Part shown: positions 23,766 to 34,163 of the stretch, in pieces
Numbering within the stretch: position 1 is the stretch's first letter
Layout: each line of letters opens with the position of its first letter
Origin: Lycocorax pyrrhopterus obiensis
Taxonomy: Eukaryota > Chordata > Aves > Passeriformes > Paradisaeidae
NCBI GenBank assembly: GCA_014706295.1
Contig: JACSVZ010000001.1
Span: forward strand, 86,240,237-86,304,236
Direction of reading: 5' to 3'
DNA length: 64,000 bases
Made by a program: the position numbers and the translations under genes
The notes under the pieces: model-generated
The model's input: the letters and a program-made list of their open reading frames with translations, nothing else
Told to the model about the DNA's origin: nothing
Databases searched by the model: none

Positions 23766-23909
23766 TAAAAAACCCAAAAACACAAACAAACAAACCAAAA
23801 ACAAACCAAAAAGAAAAAACACAAAGCAAAGCAAAACAAAACAAAACAAAACAAATTAAGAAACAAAACCCAAACAAACACAAACAACCAAGCAAAAAAA
23901 CCCCAACGA
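23766..23909. repeat. A/C-rich simple repeat (AAAC/AAAAC)n
   Basis: About 144 bp of almost only A and C, with irregular AAAC, AAAAC and CCAAAAA units. Four regular AAAAC units lie at about 23833-23852. It forces long biased frames on the opposite strand, which are not genes. Confidence 0.9.
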
Positions 23910-24027
23910 AATCAAGGAAAGCTTCTGAAGAATATTTGAAGCACACTATTCAGCTAATAATATAAATCCAGGCAATGTTAGGGGCAACAGTCTCCTGTTT
24001 GGCACAGAACTTAAATTTCTGTGAGAA

Positions 24028-24033
24028 AAGGAA
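24028..24033. repeat. Target-site duplication, left copy
   Basis: AAGGAA directly before the TG end of the LTR at 24034. It is identical to 24338-24343. Confidence 0.75.
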
Positions 24034-24337
24034 TGTTGCCTTGAGTTTGCAGTTCTTCGATGTTTTCATTTTCTGTAACAGTTTCTCACGCACTTTCTGT
24101 AAACATAGCCATGTTTTGTTAACCGTACTTTATTGTTTTTCATTCCATTCTCCTAGGCGGAGATGTTTGATGGGCTTTTCCTTTGACCAGTGTGATTGAG
24201 GGGTGGTAATTTTTCCCTCCAATCCACAGTGGTTTTTAAGAACATATATAATAAAGCTCGGGGTCTCTGACCCCCTCTTTTTTCTGCTTCTCTCCTGACA
24301 AGGTGTCTGCATGGTTCTTTCATGTCCAAGTGCGACA
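24034..24337 (+). mobile_element. Solo LTR of an endogenous retrovirus, class II-like
   Basis: A 304-bp element runs from TGTTGCC to GCGACA (TG...CA, with imperfect inverted ends) and is flanked on both sides by AAGGAA. A 6-bp target duplication is typical of alpha/beta-like (class II, ERVK) retroviruses. Near position 210 of the element the overlapping TATA-like and AATAAA signals (24244-24255) are followed by a C- and T-rich segment like an R-U5 region, which sets the plus orientation. No internal retroviral sequence lies on either side, so this is a solo LTR left by recombination between the two LTRs of a provirus. Good terminal and target-site preservation suggests a fairly young insertion. 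The subfamily was not determined. Confidence 0.85.
24244..24255 (+). promoter_or_regulatory. LTR TATA-like and polyadenylation signal
   Basis: ATATATAA (24244-24251) overlaps AATAAA (24250-24255) inside the solo LTR. Compact avian LTRs often place these signals close together. Confidence 0.6.
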
Positions 24338-24343
24338 AAGGAA
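24338..24343. repeat. Target-site duplication, right copy
   Basis: AAGGAA directly after the CA end of the LTR. Confidence 0.75.
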
Positions 24344-27224
24344 TACCATGAAAAGGGTTTTATCACTTTATTTACAGAGTGCAGATGTCAATCTATATGT
24401 CTACTGCCTATTTTACTCTTCTGAAGTCATGAGAGCAAAGTAATTTATAATTCCTGTTTCTTCCTGAGGCATAGCTTGCCAAGCAAAGACCATTAGCAGT
24501 TTTCAAGAAAGGAAATAATTGCATTTCTGAATGTCTTTAAGTATCATCTTCAAATGAGATGTTTAAAAAGTATCATATTTTGTGTTTACAATCTCTCTTA
24601 TTATGCATTCTATGTCTCTTTCTTCTGTATCTGTTTGTCTTCTGAGTTCAGTGATAGGATCATAATTATACTTAGCAAAACAAGTGATACTCATTATGAT
24701 AATTCTAAAACTTATTTTGTGTCTCTTTGGTTCAGGTTTTAAAAACCCCTCAGATGTTATTCTCTTCAAATACCATTTCTCACCATTTCTCTTCTTTTTC
24801 TCCATTACTAAGAACAATAATATAAAAATAGATTTGACATTTCTTATCAATTAATCTGTTAGCTTTCTTATGTGTTCTTTAATTTCACATTTATATTTAT
24901 TGGTTATTTTCAAAATGGTTTTGCAGTCATAAATACATTTTTCCTATGACATTGCCATGGAATGATATAGAAATTAATTAGACAAGACAAGACTATCCTA
25001 AAATGTGGAAGATTTATTGAAAGCTTGTCGTTTATATACACCACAAAAAACCCTGCAAGTTTGTGCACTCCAAAATCAGTTGACCTTATGAAACTTGGTT
25101 TTTCAATGACATTGTGTCAAACACTGTGTGATCTCTGATTGAAGCTGTTCTCCCAAGTCATTCAGAAAAGTGTTCACCAAAGGACATTTTGTGGTATTTA
25201 GGAATAAATGAATTTACAAAGAAGTTTTTCTCTTAATGAGATCCAAGCCTCTGTGCAAATTTCTATTTCATAAAACTTATACAAACTCAGTAACCCTAGA
25301 ACATTTATGTATATGTCAAATTCCTTTCAGACTAACCAATGGGTTAAACCTATTTTTTTCTTAGGAAATGCATTAAGCATACCCCCTCCACAAACACACA
25401 ATCACAGAGTGATTACAGAAGCTTTCTTTTCTGTAGAAATGCAGGGTAAAAAACATAATAGGAGAAAAAGTGTAAGTTGCAATTATATGTAATGAATAGA
25501 AAACCAAAGAACTTGGTAGCAATAAGTACAACTCAACAGTTAGGAAATGCAGGTAATTGAAATTGTAATCAAGAGTCAAGTATTCCTTCAGAATTTGAAT
25601 CAAATCCTGAATTGTTGATTTTTATTCTAAAGCAAATTAAATGGACTTGATAAAATACCATTCTCACCAGCAGCACAAGTTTTGCAGACAATAAAATTGG
25701 AGATTTAAAATTTTAATGACTCTATAGTATATTTGTACTATTTTTTGGTCTCATTATTAGCCTTTTGATGAGAACAAATTGGTATTGTTGATTTCATTTT
25801 CACATTTAACTACAATTAGATGCCACAATTTAAATCCCATGTATATTTATCAGAAGGTAATGTACAAGTCTGCAAAGCAGACCTTTTCAGTAAGTTGATT
25901 TCTGGGCCCTCCCTAGCCCTCCATCCTCTCCAACTTGAGAGGGAGATGTAAATGAAGAACAAGAAAAAAGATTGACACACAGAGCAACAGAAAACCTAAA
26001 CCAGTGCAGCATGTTATAATTTGAATGTCAAATTTGATTGGTGAATAAAGAATGTCGTGCCATTTCCTGATCCCACTACAAAATTCCATGTTTTGACAGG
26101 AGAGAATGCCTTGGACTGGATATGTGCTGGGGTTTAACGCTAGATACAAAGCCTTGCAACTTAGTTTCATGGTTCAAATCCAACTGAGGATGAAGTAGTG
26201 AAATTTGATTAAATTCCACTGATTCTTTAGAGAAAAAAAATTAGTTTGGCATATGCAAAGCAGGCTTTAGAGGATGAGTATTCAAACTGTAATACATTTA
26301 CATAATTTTCACTGATGCCCATCTCTACTTGTGGTTTTAACAACCAGGCTTCATTAGCAACATACATTCTGATCCCTAATGGGAGCAGGAATGAGGTTTG
26401 AACTAAGGAAAAAGCAAGATACAGCCCAAAATTATTCTGAAGGGTAAACATCTCTGAGATTATTGAAATATCTTGAGTATTAAAAAATTGACTGCGATGC
26501 TTATGAATGATGGCTGAAATCTCAAAGTGATTTGGATCTTCCATACCTGATCTTTTGCCTAGAAATGAAAAATGGGAAGTGGTGCAAATTTTCCCTCTGA
26601 CAGCTTCAGATGTGTAAATTGGCAGCTTGTCTCACATGGCCTACCTGTATAGCAATTTAAAATTTAATCTCACATTTCTTCAGAGACAGGGCCTGATTGC
26701 ATACCCAAATTCATAAATTTCAAGTAAGATTGTGAAATTGTCATCCATAAAACAAATGCTATTCCCTGGTATGTAGACCCATTTCAGTGCTGAACTAGGT
26801 GGGGCTGACCGAATTGAGAAGTGGGTCTCAGATTAAAGTGAAAAATGTTGTGTGACTTATTCTTATGGTTATTAACTTGAGTTTTGTGATATTTCACTCT
26901 TCTTTTTGTCAGAACCACGGGAGTTGGACTCTAGACATTGATCAGCTCAAGATTAGTTTGCAAATGCAGAATCAGCCCTTCTCATTACAGAAAAGGGATG
27001 GAATGGGGAGACAACTAAAACCTGAATGTATACCAAAAAAATGCTCTTTAATTTGTTCTCATAAATTTTTAAATTAGCTCCAAGGAACTAAGGATACAAT
27101 GTTTGTTACAATTCTGCATGCTTAGGAAGTAACGAAACTTGCAAAAAGCTTGTAAATATCCAGTTTACTGGTAAAGTTAGTGCAATGATCATAATGGTCT
27201 GGAATTACAAGCAATACTACAAGT

Positions 27225-27400
27225 AAGTGTCAGGGTGCCATGAAGACCAGTGGCTTCCTGGGGGCTGGGACAGTGGACAGAGTGGAGCCTCACAGGCAGG
27301 ACCTGTCCCAGCCCACTCCGGTCAGCAGGGGTGCAGGAGGGCAGCCACAGGCATCAGGGCATCGGGATGGATACAGGACAAGGACAGGGCAGGGAATTTA
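27225..27400. other. GC-rich patch of unknown nature
   Basis: Roughly 60% G+C by eye in an otherwise AT-rich region, with sharp edges and few CpGs for its GC content. It is open in two plus-strand frames, giving Gly/Ser/Gln-rich peptides with no known motif. It could be an unrecognised repeat, a lncRNA exon or a fragment of a CpG island. Confidence 0.3.
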
Positions 27401-27840
27401 ACCTGCAGTTAGTTTGTTTCTGCCTTCAAGTAGTGTCTTCCCTGTTTATACCGAAGTTCATTGCTTTCTTCTCTGCACTCTTAAATGTCAACCCTTATCT
27501 AGACTTTTCAACTGGATTCAACAATTTTCATTGAATGATGATTCAGTCCTCTCTAATATTGGCAGCGTCTTCCAGTTTTTCCAGCCAAAAGTTTGGATGA
27601 ACAGTTATCTACTTCTTATCTCTAGGTCATTGGTAATTTTAGTGGAACCAGTCTCAGACTGATGACAGGAGAATACAAATAGGACCTCTTCTCCAGTCCA
27701 ATTAATCTCTTTTAACACAATCCATTGCAGTCTTTACTTTAGTCAGCTCTTTATGAGCCTACTATTCTTATATCAATGTTCACCATCCTTTCCTTAAGCA
27801 GTAATTACTTACGGAAAACTGTATCTAATATTTTGGGTTG

Positions 27841-27901
27841 TTTTATGGTGATTTTTTTGTTGTTTGTTTTGTTTTTGGGGTTTTTTTGGTTGGTTTTTTA
27901 A
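27841..27901 (+). repeat. G/T-rich simple tract
   Basis: Sixty bases made almost only of T and G, with TTTGTTTTG and GGGGTTTTTTTGG units. Confidence 0.8.
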
Positions 27902-28469
27902 TCTGCATGTACTAAATCCACTACTTCACATTATTTAAAATATCAGTCCTTAAAAAAATACAGGTTTTAGATTAGGGTAGCACCTTTGATAAAACCACAT
28001 TTACTAACTTTTCTTTGTCTCTGTGTCCTCAGCTATTCTTTTTTTCAAGAACGGTTATAATACATTGCAAAGCGTTTAAGTCAAATTTAGAGTCCCGTAA
28101 TTGCAGGGATCACCTTTATTTTCCCTTTTCATGTAGCCCATTATGTTTGCTATTCTTCAGGCAGGGTATTACTCCTTGAATTTACAGATTCATTAAAAAT
28201 CCCTCCTACTGGTCTTCTGTTAGTTATGCATAACTATTACCACACCATCTTCTTGTGCCTCAGATTAGTTTATGCTTTAGCGTCACTCTGCTTTGTCTTT
28301 GAAGAAAATATTCTCTGAATTGTACATCCAGCACTGCACTTAGAGGGGAGGAAAACTAAGGAGGGAGCCACACTATTCAGCAGGACAACAGCACCTTTGC
28401 CAACAATCTTGCCATGCTGGTGAGCATGGATTAAATTAGGAACAAGGGAGGGAGATGATGAAGAGTCAA

Positions 28470-29040
28470 GTTAAGAAGTGTTGGGCTATGTTAGGTAGCA
28501 TGGTATTGGAGGGCAGCTGGCAGCTCAGAGGGGATGATCCTTCCTCTCTACTCAGCCCTGGTGAGACATCTGGAGAAAGGCCAGCCAAGGACCTGAAGAG
28601 TGTTAAAGGACTGACTGTAGTACCTGACATACAGGGAGAGGTTGAGAAAGTTGGGAGTGTTCAGCCTGGAGAAAAAATGGCACAAGAGAATCTTATCAAT
28701 GTATATAAATACCTAATGGAGGGAGCAGCAAAGACACAGCCAGGCTCTTCTCAGTGGTGCCCAGTGCCAAGACAAGAATCACTGGGCACAAAATGAAACA
28801 CGGGAAACTCCTACCACATATAAGAATAAGTGTTTTTTATTACGAGGGTGGCAAAACATTGAAAGAAAAAATCCTTGAGAGGTTATGAATCTTTCACTCC
28901 TAGAGATATTCAAAATTCTCCTGCATCCAGCCCTGAGCAACCTGGTCGAGTTGGCCCTTTGTGCACTGGGTTGGATTAGAGATGATCTTCACAGGTCTCT
29001 TTAACCTATCCTAATCTAAAACAAAATTCTGTGATCTTTT
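28470..29040 (+). mobile_element. CR1 LINE, longest 3' copy in the window
   Basis: About 570 bp in sense orientation. Landmarks in order: 'ctctactcagccctggtgag', an internal deletion near 28572, 'ttcagcctggaga' (28660-28672), 'cttatcaatgtatataaata', 'ccaggctcttctcagtggtg', 'gatattcaaaa', 'gagcaacctggtcgagttgg', ending at 'aaattctgtgatctttt'. This covers the extreme 3' part of the ORF2 region and the 3' UTR. The open frame 28455-28796 lies inside it and is a remnant with no function. It is diverged and belongs to an older subfamily than the copies at 9990 and 50906. Confidence 0.93.
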
Positions 29041-30101
29041 ATTAAATTGATGATACATTTTGGAAAATTCTGATAAGTCTTTTTGTGCCTGAAAAGGCAC
29101 AAAATTCCTCTTAAACATTTAACACTATAGTAAAACGTCACATAAACCACAGGACTATTTTATAAGTAAGTCATCATAAAAATAGCCATAAATTTGCAAA
29201 TGTCAACTGTAATTGTTAATTTGCAAAACACATACAATTAAAACAAAATTTTAACTTGCTCAGAAAATGCTGTAAATAGCCAATTATATTATAAATGTTA
29301 TTTGAAAAGCCATCCACAATTGTAAACAAAACTTATTAGAATCAAAAAACTAGTGGATATTCTTCTAGCCATTTTATTTTATTTTATTTTATTTTATTTT
29401 ATTTTATTTTATTTTATTTTATTTTATTTTATTTTATTTTATTTTTTCCATCTTTAAACATAAGGCTCCAGTGGGAAAATGACATTTCTATAATGTAAGA
29501 CAAACAGAAAAATGGCTTCTGATCTTTTCTGAGATGAATCCAAGCTTGTGTAACATGGCTGTCAGGTGTAGTGCATGTCACAAGTGGTGCAAAGCTGTGA
29601 GAAAAATCTCAGTCCTGCTCCAAGTGTTTCAGCCCCCTTTCAGTAAACAGCCAGGGCTCTGGCTGTTTGAATTAGCTTTGAACTAACAGCTGAGTGGTCT
29701 TTACTTGCTGAAGCAGAAATCTCCAGACCGTAGTCAAGGCAATGCAGTTATTTGTACTGGCTTTAAAAATATCCACTCTCTGAACTTCTGTAAGGCTGTA
29801 TCAAGCACTGCCTTTACCCTGTAAGATCAGCTAAATCAGATAAGAATTTCTGTCTTCACATCCACAACTTCTGGTCCATCTTTGAGTTGAAAATCCAATT
29901 TTGAGCAGTTGTGACTGGACCCACAAATAAGATTTTTGTAAGAAAGTCTTGGGTAGCTTACATTTCAGAAGAGTAAGTCCCTAAACCCCTAACAATGATG
30001 TCTGAGTTTCCCTTGAACCCAGAGTCCTGTGAAGCTCACAGACATTTCTGTTTCTTACAGTCTTCTTCATGCTGTTAACCATGTCATACCTCATGCCTAA
30101 G
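29041..30101. other. Non-coding sequence around an (ATTTT)n array
   Basis: AT-rich sequence on both sides of the microsatellite. No gene or other repeat was recognised. Confidence 0.6.
29371..29445. repeat. (ATTTT)15 pentanucleotide microsatellite
   Basis: Fifteen perfect ATTTT units with no interruption. The purity and length make it the most regular tandem array in the window and likely polymorphic in length. Confidence 0.97.
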
Positions 30102-30245
30102 TCATAGAATCATAGAATCACAGAATCAAAGAATGGTTTGGACTGCAAGGGACCTTAAAGATCATTTATTTGCAACTCCTCATGATCAGGGACACCTCCC
30201 ACTACAGCAGGGTGCTCAAAGTTCTGATAACTTTGTCAAATCCTA
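30102..30245 (-). mobile_element. CR1 LINE 3' terminus
   Basis: A reverse-complement CR1 with four tail octamers (TCATAGAATCATAGAATCACAGAATC...), then 'gggaccttaaagatcattta', 'cagggacacctcccactaca' and 'cagggtgctcaaag'. Similarity fades after about 30225. Confidence 0.92.
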
Positions 30246-33200
30246 GCAGGAGTACTTAAATATTGCCTGTATTTCCTGCCTGGTCTATCAATAACAGCTA
30301 TTGAATTAATGATATGGGGATTGTGTAAAACTTCAGGGATTCTTTACAGGTAAAATCTCTTTATATAAGTTCGTATTAATGTTTGAAGCCCATGTTCTGC
30401 TCCCTGATGTGTTTGCGTAATTTTTATTAGTGAGGGGAATAATGTACTTATATTTAGTAGCGAAAAGATCCTTGTTACTTCCATCACAGTAAAAATAACC
30501 TGACATATTCAGCTCTCTTTCTGGAGAGCTCTGGCTTGCAGCACTTTCATTAGATAAAAACATAGAGTCATACCAAGGGAATATCAAAGAAGGTACATCT
30601 TATCACTCTCAAACACAAGGAACTCATCTATAGTTAAAAAAATAATTAATTTCTACTAGCATCTCATTATTACCACTTTCTGAAAATTCTTCTTCTTACA
30701 AGAATTATGTCTATAGTTCTAACGCACTACAGATTTAAAGAGCCAGGGTTAGAGCCCAAAGGAAAGGAGCAGGGCCTTTAGGCTCTGGAAAGCTGAAAAA
30801 GAAACCATTAAAATTAAAATAGAATCTAAAATACTTTCTAGAAACATGCTTAATACTTTTGAAAGAAGCATCTTTGTAACAAGGAAGACAATTTTCCAGA
30901 TGCAAAAACATTGCTAAGATTTTAAGTAACCTCTTGAGGTTCTTGATTTCCAGTCTTGTGTTAATTCACACTGACTGTTTAGGGAATATCCCATCCAGGT
31001 ATCCGTACCTTGCTCAAAGAGCCAAAACAACACAACTATGCCATCTGTGTTGATCTACAAAAAGCTTCTGGACTTTAAAGAAATTTCAATCTCTTTAGGC
31101 ATACATGTGAAGTTAAAGGTCCCGGTGATCCAACAGTGCTCTCATCAATGGGAAAGCCAAATAAAATAACTGAATTTTGGTTTGCAACTCTGCCCTCAGA
31201 CTTTAATGTGACACTGAGTATGTATGTTCAGAATTGGGCTGACAGTAAAATCTACAAGAGTGGGGTTTTTTTATCACATTTTATCTTTTTTTTTTGGCAG
31301 CTGTGGGAAGTTCCTTAAACTTTTCCTCAGAAGCAGTATTCTTCACTTATGCATCACTGAACAAATATAGTTTTAGAACAATCTGGGAATACAGAGCTAG
31401 GCTAGTTTAACATTTAGTGGGCCAGAAAGAAGAGAGTGTGTTTTGTGCCCTGATGTATGATATGTCTGCAAGAGTAGGATTTCTGGATTCCACCACAGAG
31501 AAAACCACTACAGAGAGGGTGATTAGGAGAGTGCTCTTTCCTATGGGACTCAGGAAAAAGGCATAATGAGCACGAGCTCTTTTCCAATGAAGGGTGCCTA
31601 TATCCTACTGTGAATCAAACATACTACAAAGTAAAAATAATTCATTCTGGGAAATACAAAAAATAACTCTTTCAGGATTTCTTGCTCTTCCTTTCATTCA
31701 ATGTTTGTATTAAGGTATTTAAGGATTTCAAGGCGAAGTTATGGCTAGATGAACTTGATTCAAACCTGGAAAACCAGTATAAAGCAATATCCTTCTCTCT
31801 CTCAGCAAGACCAAAAACCCTCACTGAATCTCAACACTGTTAGAGGAATTTTGGAGGGTTTTAGTGGCTGCTGCTGGTCTGAGACAGGCTATGGGGATCT
31901 CCCCAGGGCTATTCAGTGCTATAGACATAGAGGCTACGCTCTCCCCCAGGTTTTCTCACAAAGCAGCGCTACCACTCTGCAGTGTTTCTGTCCAAAAAAG
32001 AGCCACCTCGTTTCCCTAGGAGTCCCTTTGCAAGTATTGGAATAGGTTATATCATTCCCAGCAGTTGTGTTTCATGTTTGATTTGCAATGACTGAAGCAC
32101 TAATATAGGGAATAGACCAGCAAGTGTGTAAATGTCTCCAAGGGTCAGGCAGGAGCTTTGCATTTCCTACAGGTGACAAAAGTAAAACTGTATTCTGGGA
32201 TAACTCCAAAATATAATACTCCAAGGAGAGTAGGAGCCAGCTGAAATCTCAGTTGAGTATTTTGATACCTTGTTCTGTCTCCTTTATCTTAAATCCTATT
32301 TAACTAGCAGCAGCTGCCACTGACATTTCCACTAGGATGGTACAGATGGAGCAGTGACTCAGATCACTGGCTCTGCAGAGTTACGAATAGCTAAAACTGT
32401 TGCTGATGAAGATTATCAACAGGGCTGCAGGAGAGGCTCATGTGTGATTGAGGCTTGCAATATGTGGAATTCAGATTTTCCACTCGTGTTGTTTTCATGA
32501 AAAAAATTGCGTCTATCTGCCGACACGTACAAATCCAAACATGAACAAATCCTTACTCATCAGACGCTTCATAATCATAACTTTCTCTGCTTTGTGTTTT
32601 TTAGGAATTAGTTAAATCCAAAAGCAAAAATTACACAAAACAAAAAATTATCTTGAATCTTAGCATTTAATCTGGGACAAAAATTCCTTTATTGCTTGAT
32701 GTTCTTTTAGCCTTAAAATGGTTGGGGTAGGGAGAAGCAAAACAAGGTAAAACTGTTAGCTGAGCTTTCTTGTCATTTGGGTCACATCACTTCTTATCAT
32801 CCTTCATTTTCCCTGGGGAAACAGAGAGTAAACAAGAAGATAGCTGCACTGAGTCTTTGTGATAAGGGTTTCAGTTGGAAAATATAACCTGTTTTGTGAT
32901 TCCTTGGTCAAAAGGTAGTTTGAGCTTGTTCATTCGTTTACAATGAGAGGTGTTTATTTTCGTTTCCTTTAACATTTTAGGTGTATAGATTTCTTGGGAA
33001 AGGTACTAAGCTAGTAGATTTAACCAAATATTATTTCAATTCATTAGAATACCTGACAGACCCAATTCTTCATAGACTTGGATTATCTATATAGCAGAAA
33101 ATAAGGTTACTTCAAATGGACCCTGCAGTTGCCTGGGACAGAACACAATTTGCTAAATTTTATTTATGTGCTTAGCAATAATGCCTTATGCTGGTCAGAC

Positions 33201-33984
33201 ACCAAGTAAATTTCACAATCTTCATTCAGAAAATAATCCTTTCCACACAGAACTTGCCCACATACATTCTAGAATATATCTCAGCTCAGAAACAAACGTT
33301 GTTAGGGAGCGCTTCAAATTCATGCCTTTCCTTGAATTTCAATGGGGCTGATGAAAATCCAATAAATTGTTAGTTATGCTGGATTTTGTTTCCAAATAGG
33401 AGAGATAGATGCCATTTTTTTATACTTAACACACAATATGTTAAATTAAATAGCCACTATGGGGGCAAGTTGAAGTTACTTAGTGAACAAGAGCTAGAGG
33501 CTTCTGTAATGGTGACAGAAGTTACTGAATGGGACATAGCTTTCATATTTGAAAGGAGGAAAGGTGGTCAGTTTTGCTCTATGACTCCCAGCTGCAGGAC
33601 TGCATGGGCAGCAGGCTTTATTCCTTTAGGCATGGAATTAAGTTTTAGGATGAAGTAACTTCCTGGGAAACAGTGCTGGGCATGTGAGATTTCTGGAAGC
33701 ATTGGAAAATTTGTAAGCATTTTAGGACTGGATGTGTTCCAGCTCCAGAGTCAGTCTATAACTTAAACTACCCTTAGCATATTCCTAGGTACGACTTTTC
33801 TTCTTTTCCCATGAGAAGAAAACAGTCAATCCTGAAATCCTGAGTTGGGCTTAAATCTAATTACAAGAAAGACAAAAAAGCAGAGAATGTAATGTGTAAT
33901 CCATTGCCAAGATTTGAGAGCCAGACCTTGGAAAACAATGCATATATTTCAGCAAAAATATTCTGCAAATGTCTTAGTAAATCC
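30246..33984. other. Non-coding sequence
   Basis: No known repeat or gene was recognised. The plus-strand frame 31749-32045 is GC-richer than the flanks but has no recognised domain or good splice boundaries. A CpG-bearing single-copy patch at 32480-32600 may be worth a conservation check. Confidence 0.6.
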
Positions 33985-34163
33985 TGTTAAGCCCAGAGAA
34001 ATTGTGGACGCCCCATCCCCGCAAATGTTCGAGTTCAGGTCAGACAGGGGCTTTGAGCATCCTGATCTAGTGGGTGGCATTCCTTTCCATGGCAGGAGAG
34101 TTGGAACTAGATGATCTTTAAGATCGCTTCCAACCCAAGCCTCTCTGTGGTTCTGTGCTTCTA
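33985..34163 (+). mobile_element. CR1 LINE 3' end
   Basis: A sense-oriented CR1: 'gcccagagaaattgtgga', 'cgccccatcccc', 'gagcatcctgatctagtggg', 'gagttggaactagatgatct' and 'cgcttccaacccaagcctct', with a decayed tail (TGTGGTTCTGTGCTTCT). Confidence 0.93.

Larger units (their letters stand above)
20431..24027. other. Non-coding sequence left of the solo LTR
   Basis: It contains the 33-bp tandem duplication at 21552-21617, a single-copy patch at 22380-22690 that looks less degenerate than its neighbours (including a 7-bp stem, 3-nt loop hairpin at 22624-22640), and the A/C-rich tract at 23766-23909. No gene was recognised. Confidence 0.55.
24344..28469. other. Non-coding sequence with a GC-rich island
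   Basis: Mostly AT-rich single-copy sequence. A GC-rich patch at 27225-27400 and a G/T tract at 27841-27901 are listed separately. Open frames at 25913-26170 (-) and 26227-26544 (-) have no recognisable domain. Confidence 0.6.

Noticed and set aside
23716..23946. Hydrophobic, Phe/Cys-rich minus-strand frame resembling a membrane protein
   Set aside because: Produced by translating the A/C-rich simple repeat at 23766-23909.
28455..28796. 113-codon plus-strand open frame
   Set aside because: It lies almost wholly in the CR1 3' region at 28470-29040. It is decayed transposon sequence.
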